Of a stretch of DNA of 64,000 bases, positions 12,674-19,913 are shown one piece after another; the stretch's first letter is position 1, and each line of letters opens with the position of its first letter. The stretch spans positions 2,039,501-2,103,500 of the forward strand of contig NZ_CP054840.1 in assembly GCF_013363755.1 (NCBI RefSeq), read 5' to 3'. Below the pieces are notes generated by a model. That model was not told the origin of the DNA, made no database searches, and was given only the letters and a program-made list of their open reading frames with translations. The position numbers and the translations under genes are program-made. Origin of the DNA: Comamonas antarctica (lineage in GTDB: Bacteria; Pseudomonadota; Gammaproteobacteria; Burkholderiales; Burkholderiaceae_C).

Positions 12674-13975
12674 GTGAATCGCCCCCTACGCGCCCGCTCC
12701 TCCGATCCGCTGTCCCAGGTCGACCTGACCACCGAACGCAAGAACATGCAGCTGCTGATACAGCTGCGCTGGCTTGCCGTGGTCGGCCAGGTCGTGACCA
12801 TTGCCATCGTGCACTACGGCCTGGACATTCCGCTGCCGCTGCCCGAGATGACCGCCGTGCTGATGGCGCTGATCGTCACCAACCTCGGTTATCTGTATTG
12901 GTTCAAATGGCGCCGGCGCAACGTCACCAGCCTCGGGCTGTTCTGCGCGCTGCTCGCCGATGTCGCCGCGCTGTCGGTGCAGCTGTACCTGAGCGGCGGC
13001 GCCAGCAACCCCTTCGTCTACCTGTTCCTGCTGCAGGCCGTGCTCAGCGCGGTGCTGCTGCCCACGGCCTACACCTGGGTGATCGCGGTCATCACCGCGC
13101 TGTGCGCCATCGACCTGGCCGGATCCTCGCGGCCGCTGGCCATCGAGCCCGACCACAACCTCTACGTGATGGGACTGCTGACCTGCTTCGTGTTGACCAC
13201 CGTGCTGCTGGTGATCTTTCTCACGCGCATCGTCGGCAACCTGCGCCGGCGCGACTCGCGCCTGGCCGACATGCGCCAGCGTGCCAGCGAAGAGGAACAC
13301 ATCGTGCGCATGGGCCTGCTGGCCACGGGCGCGGCGCATGAATTGGGCACGCCGCTGGCCACGATGTCGGTGATCCTGGGCGACTGGCAGCGCATGCCCG
13401 AGATCACGCGCCAGCCCGGGCTGCAGCAGGATCTCGATGAGATGCAGCAGCAACTGCTGCGCTGCAAGAGCATCGTGAGCAATGTGCTGCTGTCGGCGGG
13501 CGAGGCGCGCGCCGATGCGCCCCAGCCCACCACCTTGTTCCGTTTCATGGACCGGCTGATCGCGCAGTGGCAGGAAACCCACCACCCGGGACGCTTTCGC
13601 TACCGCAACGATATCGCGCAGGACCTGCCCATCATCTCGGATACCGCCTTGCAGCAGATGATCTGCAATGTGCTGGACAACGCGCTCGAGGCCTCGGCCG
13701 ACGAGGTCGAGATGCGCCTGCGCCGCGAGGACGACCAGCTGGTGATCACGGTGCTGGACCGCGGCACTGGTTTCGCGCCCGAGATCCTGCGCCATTTCGG
13801 CAAGTACCAGCAGTCGAACAAGACCGACCGCGCGGGCCGCGGCGTCGGGCTGTTCCTGGTGACCAATGTCGCGCGTTCGCTTGAAGGCACGGCGTCGGCA
13901 CGCAACCGCGATGACGGCGGCGCCGAGGTGACGATCCGCTTTCCGCTGGCCTCGATCATGCTCGCGCCGCACTGA
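12674..13975 (+). CDS. regB: RegB/PrrB-family redox-sensing histidine kinase
   Basis: A membrane sensor kinase of 433 aa with six hydrophobic N-terminal segments. Between segments it carries GGASNPF (residues 108-114), the conserved RegB quinone-binding loop. The phospho-acceptor box is AAHELGTPLA with His222. Cys264, in LLRCKSIV, corresponds to the redox cysteine of RegB. The HATPase domain has NVLDNALEAS, DRGTGF and GRGVGLFLV. GTG 12674 starts the protein 36 bases after SURF1. It probably reports quinone pool and redox state to the convergently encoded RegA homologue. Confidence 0.92.
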   Translation: MNRPLRARSSDPLSQVDLTTERKNMQLLIQLRWLAVVGQVVTIAIVHYGLDIPLPLPEMTAVLMALIVTNLGYLYWFKWRRRNVTSLGLFCALLADVAALSVQLYLSGGASNPFVYLFLLQAVLSAVLLPTAYTWVIAVITALCAIDLAGSSRPLAIEPDHNLYVMGLLTCFVLTTVLLVIFLTRIVGNLRRRDSRLADMRQRASEEEHIVRMGLLATGAAHELGTPLATMSVILGDWQRMPEITRQPGLQQDLDEMQQQLLRCKSIVSNVLLSAGEARADAPQPTTLFRFMDRLIAQWQETHHPGRFRYRNDIAQDLPIISDTALQQMICNVLDNALEASADEVEMRLRREDDQLVITVLDRGTGFAPEILRHFGKYQQSNKTDRAGRGVGLFLVTNVARSLEGTASARNRDDGGAEVTIRFPLASIMLAPH

Positions 13976-13996
13976 GCGCGCGCCCCGGTCCAGCGT

Positions 13997-14530
13997 TTAC
14001 TTCACCTGGCGCTTCTCGAGCTTGCGCGCCAGCGTGCGCCGGTGCATGCCCAGGCGCCGTGCGGCCTCGGAAATATTGAAGCCGGTTTCGGCCAGCGTCT
14101 CGTGGATGTGCTCCCACTCCAGCGTCTTGATCGAGCTGGTCTGCTGCGTCAGCTCGACTTCGGTGTCGCCCGCGATGCGGCCGAACGCGGCTTCGATATC
14201 GTCCGTGTTCGAAGGCTTCGCCAGATAGTGGCAGGCGCCCAGCTTCACGGCCTCTACGGCCGTCGCGATGCTCGCATAGCCGGTGAGCACCACGATCAGC
14301 GCCTCGGGGTTTTGCTCATGCAGCATCTGTATGCAGTTGAGCCCCGACGCATTGCCCGCGAGCTTCAAGTCCATGACCGCATAGCCGGGCCGGTGCTCTT
14401 GCAGCAAGGCCTTGACCTCATCGGCGCTGGCCGCGCGCAGCACCTGGTAGCCACGCCGCTCGAAGGAGCGCGCCAGGGTGCGCGCAAATGCGTCGTCATC
14501 CTCGACCAGAAGCAGCAGGCGGGTGTCCAT
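13997..14530 (-). CDS. regA: RegA/PrrA/ActR-family response regulator
   Basis: A 177-aa response regulator. The receiver domain has the acidic pocket EDDD at 10-13, phospho-acceptor Asp54 in VMDLKL, and Lys in LAKPS. A short linker leads to a Fis-type helix-turn-helix, ISEAARRLGMHRRTLARKL, identical in layout to RegA. It lies 13 bases after cyoE, preceded by GGAAGG, as the last gene of ctaA-cyoE-regA. It converges on regB with 21 bases between their stops. In related bacteria RegA controls respiratory oxidases, so autoregulation of the two flanking operons is a reasonable inference. Confidence 0.93.
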   Translation of the reverse strand: MDTRLLLLVEDDDAFARTLARSFERRGYQVLRAASADEVKALLQEHRPGYAVMDLKLAGNASGLNCIQMLHEQNPEALIVVLTGYASIATAVEAVKLGACHYLAKPSNTDDIEAAFGRIAGDTEVELTQQTSSIKTLEWEHIHETLAETGFNISEAARRLGMHRRTLARKLEKRQVK

Positions 14531-14543
14531 GGCGTGGCCTTCC

Positions 14544-15443
14544 TCAGAAGAACAGGTAGTGGTCCACCAGCAGCGCCGCGAACAGCAGGCTCAGGTGCAC
14601 CAGCGAGAAACGGAAAGTGCGCCAGGCCAGCGCGTCCGAATACGCGCGGCGCAGGCGCCAGGCGTAGGCGCAGAATCCCGCGCCCAGGATCACCGCGGCC
14701 GCGAGGTAGAGCCAGGAACTCATGCCGTAGAGGAAGGGCAGCAGGCAGGCGGCAAACAGCACCACCGTGTAGAGCAGGATCTGCAGCCGCGTGTGCTCGC
14801 TGCCATGCGTCACGGGCAGCATCGGCAGGCCCGACTTGCGGTAGTCCTCCACGCGGTACAGCGCCAGTGCCCAGAAATGCGGCGGCGTCCAGAGGAAGAT
14901 GATCAGGAACAGGATCAAGGCCTCGGGCCCGACCTGACCGGTCATGGCGGCCCAGCCCAGCACCGGCGGCATCGCGCCCGAAGCCCCGCCAATGACGATG
15001 TTCTGCGGCGTGCGCGGCTTGAGCACCACGGTATAGATGACCGCATAGCCGACAAAGGTGGCGAGTGTGAGCCACATCGTCAGCGGATTGCTGCCGATGA
15101 ACAGGATGACCGATCCCGCCGTGCACAGCGCGGCCGAAAATGCGAGTGCCTGCGAACTCGACAGCTCGCCGCGCGCCGTCGGACGCCACGAGGTGCGCTG
15201 CATGCGCGCATCGATGTGCTTTTCCACCAGGCAGTTGAAGGCCGCGGCCGCGGCCGCCACCAGCCAGATGCCGATGCACGACACCGCCATGTGCAGCCAC
15301 TGCTGCGCCGAAGGCCAGCCGGGCACGGCAAGCACCATGCCGATCAGCGCGCAGAACACGATCAGCTGCACCACCCTGGGCTTGGTCAGGGCGTAGAACT
15401 GGGAGAAGCGGGAAGCGGGGGAAAGCAGGGTATCCGTGGTCAT
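14544..15443 (-). CDS. cyoE: protohaem IX farnesyltransferase (haem O synthase)
   Basis: A UbiA-family membrane prenyltransferase of 299 aa that adds a farnesyl group to haem B to make haem O. It has nine hydrophobic segments. The first Asp-rich motif is in the region [15 protein letters not shown] followed by RP, and the N terminus [13 protein letters not shown] is the family signature. Its start overlaps the ctaA stop (ATGA). It supplies haem O for the cyo oxidase and for CtaA upstream. Confidence 0.95.
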   Translation of the reverse strand: MTTDTLLSPASRFSQFYALTKPRVVQLIVFCALIGMVLAVPGWPSAQQWLHMAVSCIGIWLVAAAAAAFNCLVEKHIDARMQRTSWRPTARGELSSSQALAFSAALCTAGSVILFIGSNPLTMWLTLATFVGYAVIYTVVLKPRTPQNIVIGGASGAMPPVLGWAAMTGQVGPEALILFLIIFLWTPPHFWALALYRVEDYRKSGLPMLPVTHGSEHTRLQILLYTVVLFAACLLPFLYGMSSWLYLAAAVILGAGFCAYAWRLRRAYSDALAWRTFRFSLVHLSLLFAALLVDHYLFF

Positions 15444-16612
15444 GCGCGAGCGAAGGCTTTCTTCGGGGGAGATTGGCGCAGCTCCGGGTCCGCGCGAGAG
15501 GTGCGGCTGGCCGCCAGGCTCCAGACCAGTACGCCCACCAGCGCCGCAGCGCCTCCGGTGTGCAGCACGGCGGCAAGCAGCGGCCAGTCAAAAAGAACGT
15601 TCGACAAGCCGGTCATCACCTGCAGCAGCAGCAGGATGGCCAGCCAGCGGCGCTGGCGCGCAAGCGCCTGGCCGCGGCGCAGCGCAAAGACCAGCGCCAC
15701 CAGCACCGGCACCACGACATAGGCGGCCAGGCGGTGCAGGTAATGGATGGCGGTCAGGGCCTCGAAATCGAGATGGCTGCCATCCTTGAGCATGCCCAGC
15801 GGCCGCCAGATCTCGAATGCCTGGGAGAAATTCATTGCCGGCCACCAGCTGCCCTGGCAGGTCGGGAAGGTGGTGCAGGCGAGCACCGCGTAGTTGGTGC
15901 TGACCCAGCCGCCGAGCGCGATCTGCAGCGTCAGCAGCGCCAAGCCGCCAGCCAGGGCGCGGCGCAGCCAGGGGGCCAGCGGCTCGGGCGCGCGCCCCCG
16001 CACGGCCAGGCCGTGCGCCACGGCGGGCACGCACAGCAGCGCCAGCAGCACCGTGCCGCCCAGCAGATGCAGGGTCACGATGGCAGGAAACAGTTTTTCG
16101 GTCACCGTGAGCGCCCCGAACGCTCCCTGGATGCACACCCAGACCAGGCTCACGGTGGGCCACCACGGACTGCGGCCCGCGGACAGCGGCATCCTGCGTG
16201 CCAGGCGCCAGCTCAGCAGCGTCAGCGCAATGATCAGCACGCCCACTCCGGTTGCGAGGTAGCGGTGGATCATCTCCACCCAGGCCTTGCCATGGGTCAC
16301 CGGCCCGGTCGGCATCGCGGTCTGCGCCGCCGTGATTTCGACATGCGCGCCCAGCGGGCTCGCGTTGCCGTAGCAACCGGGCCAGTCGGGGCAGCCCAGG
16401 CCCGAGTCCGTGAGGCGCGTGAACGCCCCGAACATCACCAGATCGAAGGTCAGGAACAGCGTGAAGACACTCAGTGCCAGCAGACGTTCGGCCGGGCCAT
16501 GCTGGCGGTTGCGAAACCAGACCCAGGCCAGCGGCGCCAGTGCAATCACCGCGCCGATCAGCATCAAGTGCAGCAGGGGTTCCAAGTCGTAAAGGGGCTG
16601 GCTACTGGTCAT
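15440..16612 (-). CDS. ctaA: haem A synthase (CtaA/COX15 family)
   Basis: Oxidises haem O to haem A in the membrane. It has 390 aa and eight helices in two homologous four-helix halves. Conserved features include [16 protein letters not shown] in the first periplasmic loop, [12 protein letters not shown] with a haem-ligand His, and [12 protein letters not shown] in the second half. Cys pairs are present in both loops (also CTTFPTCQG). It is the first gene of the ctaA-cyoE-regA operon. Its presence beside a quinol oxidase rather than an aa3 cytochrome c oxidase is notable. Confidence 0.94.
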   Translation of the reverse strand: MTSSQPLYDLEPLLHLMLIGAVIALAPLAWVWFRNRQHGPAERLLALSVFTLFLTFDLVMFGAFTRLTDSGLGCPDWPGCYGNASPLGAHVEITAAQTAMPTGPVTHGKAWVEMIHRYLATGVGVLIIALTLLSWRLARRMPLSAGRSPWWPTVSLVWVCIQGAFGALTVTEKLFPAIVTLHLLGGTVLLALLCVPAVAHGLAVRGRAPEPLAPWLRRALAGGLALLTLQIALGGWVSTNYAVLACTTFPTCQGSWWPAMNFSQAFEIWRPLGMLKDGSHLDFEALTAIHYLHRLAAYVVVPVLVALVFALRRGQALARQRRWLAILLLLQVMTGLSNVLFDWPLLAAVLHTGGAAALVGVLVWSLAASRTSRADPELRQSPPKKAFARA

Positions 16613-16935
16613 CAGGTCATCACTCGGCTCATATCAGGTGCGCTGTGCAGACCGTCTGCGGCAGGAAGGCACAATTTTCAAGATTGTCTGAAATATCTGA
16701 ACACTCTCAAGAAAAAACCGCGCTGATTCAGGGCGCGGGGAGTGCAGTCAGGACCTTGCGCGCCAAATAGCACACCGCCGGCGATGGCGCATTGTCCCGG
16801 GTCAATTCTATCGGTGTGCGCGCCGCGTCGCAGCGAGTGTGCAAGTGACCCTATGGATCGAGTGTCGTGCGCCCCGGCAACCAGCACCCTACAGTACGCG
16901 CGCCAACGGCCGATAGGGAAGGCACAAGGAATTAC
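16613..16935. promoter_or_regulatory. Divergent intergenic region between ctaA and a small Cys protein gene
   Basis: A 323-base region without a supported gene. The ctaA-proximal part (16670-16730) is AT-richer and probably holds the ctaA promoter. An inverted repeat CACACCG (16771-16777) and CGGTGTG (16812-16818) flanks a 34-base spacer. AAGGA (16926-16930) is the ribosome-binding site of the following small gene. Confidence 0.3.
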
Positions 16936-17160
16936 ATGACCTACGTTGCCGATATCACCCGCATTCCCGACCTGCCCCTGCAAGCCCATGAACATGGCTT
17001 CGCCTGCTTTTCCTGCGGCCAGCCGCTGACCACTTCGGCCGTGCGCTACGACGGCAAGGGCGGCAGCATCCTGCTGCACCTGCGCTGCGCCAATGAAATG
17101 GGCCAGCGGCTGATCGTCGATTCCTGGACCAACCGGCGCAACAACGCGCCCGCTGCCTGA
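16936..17160 (+). CDS. Small cysteine-containing hypothetical protein
   Basis: A 74-aa protein that I do not recognise. The middle has CFSCG, a knuckle-like CxxC, followed by a single Cys about 25 residues later (LHLRCANEMG). The segment GKGGSILLHLRC separates them. This resembles a half zinc ribbon, but only three Cys are visible, so His or a partner would be needed to complete a site. ATG 16936 has AAGGA 5 bases upstream. It has no signal peptide or membrane segment. A second small Cys protein follows 40 bases later. Confidence 0.7.
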   Translation: MTYVADITRIPDLPLQAHEHGFACFSCGQPLTTSAVRYDGKGGSILLHLRCANEMGQRLIVDSWTNRRNNAPAA

Positions 17161-17200
17161 AGCCGGCCATGGAGCGTGAGGGCTGCGCCCATAATGCGGT

Positions 17201-17548
17201 ATGCCCACTCCTATCTGCCCCACCTGCGGCCATGCACTGGCCGACAGCAGCCTGCCTTGCCCCCAGTGCGGGAAACAACCCGCCATCCATGCGGCGCCCG
17301 CCGCGCGCAGCCGCCTCGTGCCCTGGCTCATCGGCTTGCCGGTAGGCGCATTTGCGCTGCTGATGCTGATCGGCTCGCTGCTGTCCACGCCCGAAGGCAA
17401 CGAGCAGTGGGTCGCGCGCGAAGCCATCAAGGTCTGCAACAAGGAAGTCGCGCGCGCTCCCGAGGACCGCAAGCGGGCCGACCTCACGCTGCAGGACTGC
17501 GCAGATCTCGAGACCGCTTTCCGCGCGCAATATGGCATCGACCCGTGA
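17201..17548 (+). CDS. Zinc-ribbon membrane-anchored small protein
   Basis: A 115-aa hypothetical protein. The N-terminal zinc ribbon has two CxxC pairs (CPTCG near residue 6 and CPQCG near 20). One transmembrane helix follows (LVPWLIGLPVGAFALLMLIG, about 38-58). The periplasmic C-terminal domain of about 55 residues contains two Cys (KVCNKE and LQDCAD) that could form a disulfide. Zinc ribbon plus single-helix proteins of this kind are common in Burkholderiales without an assigned function. No strong ribosome-binding site is visible. Confidence 0.75.
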   Translation: MPTPICPTCGHALADSSLPCPQCGKQPAIHAAPAARSRLVPWLIGLPVGAFALLMLIGSLLSTPEGNEQWVAREAIKVCNKEVARAPEDRKRADLTLQDCADLETAFRAQYGIDP

Positions 17549-17887
17549 ACTCCAGGCGCCGGGCGGCCACTCACGCGCGCCGCATCCTGTGGCGTCATAC
17601 GCATCTCCATGAGTGGCCATTACACGCCTTGCTACATGCCCAGCCAATCTGTAACAATCAACCCCGCGATTCAGGCCGTGCCCATGGCGTCGCCGGCGTG
17701 AAGGCCTGAGCGCATGCGGGACAATGGGCCATCCGGAAAATTGCCTGCCGGCGGCGGGCGAAACGCATGCAGGTCGCGGGCGACGCCGCCTGCTTCCACT
17801 CTTTTCAGCCCCGGGCCAGCCTGCCACGCACAGGCACGGGCCCGGGTCGCCACCACCTACCCATAGCCTGTGAGCTGGGAGCCCGTC
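17549..17887. other. Intergenic gap with no recognisable gene
   Basis: A 339-base stretch. It contains a widely spaced 9-bp inverted repeat (GGCCACTCA 17565-17573 and TGAGTGGCC 17610-17618) with no T-tract, so it does not look like a terminator. GGGAG at 17877-17881 serves the downstream dehydrogenase. I see no promoter I would defend. Confidence 0.3.
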
Positions 17888-18895
17888 ATGAACATTGTCA
17901 TCCTGGACGACTACCAAGACGCTGTACGCAAACTGCAGTGCGCGAGCCGCCTGGACGCCTTCAATGCCAAGGTATATACCAACAGCGTCAAGGGCCTGGG
18001 CCAGCTGTCGGTGCGGCTGCGCGACGCGGACATCATCGTGCTGATCCGCGACAGAACGGCGATCACGCGCCAGCTGATCGAGAAGCTTCCGCGGCTCAAG
18101 CTGATTGCCCAGACTGGCCGGGTCGGCAGCCACATCGACGTGCAGGCCTGCACCGACCACGGCATTGCCATCGCCGAAGGCGTGAGCTCGCCGGTCGCGC
18201 CCGCCGAGCTGACCTGGGCGCTGATCATGGCCGCGATGCGCCGGCTGCCACAGTACATCGCCAACCTCAAGCATGGTGCCTGGCAGCAGTCAGGCTTCAA
18301 GGCCGCATCGATGCCGCCGAACTTCGGCCTGGGCAATGTACTGCGCGGGCGCACGCTGGGCATCTGGGGCTATGGGCGCATTGGCCGCATCGTGGCCGGT
18401 TACGGCCGCGCATTCGGCATGAACGTGCGCGTCTGGGGGCGGGATGCATCGCGCGCCCAGGCGCTGGCCGACGGCTACCAGGCCGCGACCTCGCGCGAGG
18501 ATTTCTTCGCCCAGTGCGATGTGGTCTCGCTGCACCTGCGCCTGAACGAAGCCACCGAGCACATGATCACGCTGAACGATCTGTCGCTGATGAAACCCAC
18601 GGCGCTGCTGGTCAACACCTCGCGCGCCGAGCTGATCGAGGCCGATGCGCTGGTTGCGGCGTTGCAGCGCGGCCGTCCCGGCATGGCGGCCATCGATGTG
18701 TTTGAAAGCGAGCCCATCCTGCAGGGCCACGCGCTGCTGCGCATGGAGAACTGCATTTGCACGCCGCACCTGGGTTATGTCGAGCAGGACAGCTACGAGC
18801 TGTATTTCGGCGCGGCCTTCGACAACGTGGTCAACTTCATCAACGGCGCGCCGACGCAGATCGTCAACCCCGACTTCCAGCTGGCGGCACGCTGA
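17888..18895 (+). CDS. D-isomer-specific 2-hydroxyacid dehydrogenase
   Basis: A cytoplasmic NAD(H)-dependent dehydrogenase of 335 aa. The nucleotide-binding Rossmann motif is GIWGYGRIGRIVAGYG in the middle. The active site has Arg in TGRVGSHID and TSRAELI, Glu in DVFESEP, and the catalytic His in CTPHLGY. ATG 17888 is preceded by GGGAG at 6-base spacing and is preferred to GTG 17870. The family includes SerA, PdxB and glyoxylate/hydroxypyruvate reductases; the substrate cannot be fixed here. It stands alone between short hypothetical genes. Confidence 0.88.
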   Translation: MNIVILDDYQDAVRKLQCASRLDAFNAKVYTNSVKGLGQLSVRLRDADIIVLIRDRTAITRQLIEKLPRLKLIAQTGRVGSHIDVQACTDHGIAIAEGVSSPVAPAELTWALIMAAMRRLPQYIANLKHGAWQQSGFKAASMPPNFGLGNVLRGRTLGIWGYGRIGRIVAGYGRAFGMNVRVWGRDASRAQALADGYQAATSREDFFAQCDVVSLHLRLNEATEHMITLNDLSLMKPTALLVNTSRAELIEADALVAALQRGRPGMAAIDVFESEPILQGHALLRMENCICTPHLGYVEQDSYELYFGAAFDNVVNFINGAPTQIVNPDFQLAAR

Positions 18896-18909
18896 AGCCA
18901 GCGCCGCGC

Positions 18910-18928
18910 CGCGCAGCCGGGCTGCGCG
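18910..18928. terminator. GC-rich hairpin between convergent genes
   Basis: A 7-bp stem CGCGCAG (18910-18916) pairing with CTGCGCG (18922-18928). It lies between the dehydrogenase stop (18895) and the stop of the opposing hypothetical gene (18941). There is no T-tract, so termination is only suggested by position. Confidence 0.35.
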
Positions 18929-18940
18929 CGCGGCGGTGCA

Positions 18941-19462
18941 TCAACCCCGGGCCCGGGCGCCCTGCTCCAGGCGCTCGTGCGCCACGGCCTCCTGCACCGT
19001 CTGGCGCACCACGGACTCGAGTTCCTCCTGCAGGCGCAGCGTGAGCGAGCGCGTCTGCGCCTGCACCACCTGGGCGATGGTCTCGCGCAGCCTCTCATCG
19101 AGCACCTGGTCCACGCGTTCGAGCAGACGCTGCACCAGCAGTTCCTCGGCATGGAGCCAGGTCTCGGCCTCGGGACGCACCACCGGCGCGGCAGCGCGCA
19201 GCGGCGCCGCGGATTCGGGCGGTGCGAGCTCTGGTTCGGGCTCAGGCTCGGGTTCCGGCTCCGGCCCGAACTCGGCCTGAGGCGCAGACCATGGTTCTTG
19301 CTCGGGCACAGATGAGGATTCCCACTCCGGCACGGGCTCCGGTAGCGGGTCGGCGCGATGAACCGCGGCCTCCGGCCCGATGGCGAGCGCCTCGGGCTCG
19401 TTGACCACTTCGGTCAAGGTCGGCACATAGCGCGGCGGTGGTTTGCCAGCAAAGCCCATCAT
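18941..19462 (-). CDS. Hypothetical acidic/proline-rich protein, coupled to holC
   Basis: A 173-aa protein that I do not recognise. The N-terminal part (MMGFAGKPPPRYVPTLTEVV) leads into a low-complexity acidic linker with an (EP)n run near the middle. The C-terminal 70 residues look helical and coiled (LLVQRLLERVDQVLDERLRE and RLQEELESVVRQTVQEAV). ATG 19462 overlaps the holC stop (ATGATG), which argues that it is real and translated with holC. It has no signal peptide or membrane segment. It could be a scaffold or partner protein, but nothing in the sequence proves this. Confidence 0.7.
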   Translation of the reverse strand: MMGFAGKPPPRYVPTLTEVVNEPEALAIGPEAAVHRADPLPEPVPEWESSSVPEQEPWSAPQAEFGPEPEPEPEPEPELAPPESAAPLRAAAPVVRPEAETWLHAEELLVQRLLERVDQVLDERLRETIAQVVQAQTRSLTLRLQEELESVVRQTVQEAVAHERLEQGARARG

Positions 19463-19893
19463 GCCCCCTTCAACACCAGATCGTGGCGCACGATGGGCAG
19501 GCCCAGGCCCGCATAGTGCTTCCAGCGCAGCCGGGCCTGCGCCCGGTCCTGCTCGTCGTGCGCACTGACCACCTCGACCACACGCGCAAACGGCGCGAAG
19601 TGCGCGGGCACCTGCTCCCACAGGTTGAGCAGCAGGTCCCGGTGCGGCGCGCAACGCTCATCCTGCACCAGCACCACGGGCGATGCCGCAAACACCTGCG
19701 CGTCATCGCCCTCGCAGGCATGGGCCAGGAACTCGGTCGGCGGCATCTTCCACAGCATGGAAGACAGCGCCTGCGTCACCGCCTGCGGTCCGGTCACCAC
19801 CACGCGCACGTCATTGCGCATGGCCTTGCGCACGAAGCGGCAGACATAGGCCAGCCGGTCCGGCGCATTGAAGTGGAAGGCGACTTCGGTCAT
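19459..19893 (-). CDS. holC: DNA polymerase III chi subunit
   Basis: A 144-aa HolC family protein, the clamp-loader accessory subunit that contacts SSB. It starts MTEVAFHFNAPDRLAYVC and has the conserved FLAHA and LLLNLWEQVP segments. ATG 19893 lies 20 bases after pepA, the common betaproteobacterial pepA-holC arrangement. Its stop overlaps the start of the downstream hypothetical gene. Confidence 0.93.
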   Translation of the reverse strand: MTEVAFHFNAPDRLAYVCRFVRKAMRNDVRVVVTGPQAVTQALSSMLWKMPPTEFLAHACEGDDAQVFAASPVVLVQDERCAPHRDLLLNLWEQVPAHFAPFARVVEVVSAHDEQDRAQARLRWKHYAGLGLPIVRHDLVLKGA

Positions 19894-19913
19894 GGCCTGA
19901 GCGCTGTACTGGC

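Noticed and set aside
12061..13341. A 426-codon plus-strand frame overlapping the SURF1 and regB genes
   Set aside because: It is out of frame with both genes, Arg/Ala/Pro-rich, and crosses the gene boundary; it is a high-GC shadow.
17549..17887. Attenuator or terminator from the 17565/17618 inverted repeat
   Set aside because: The arms are 36 bases apart and there is no T-tract, so a functional hairpin is unlikely.
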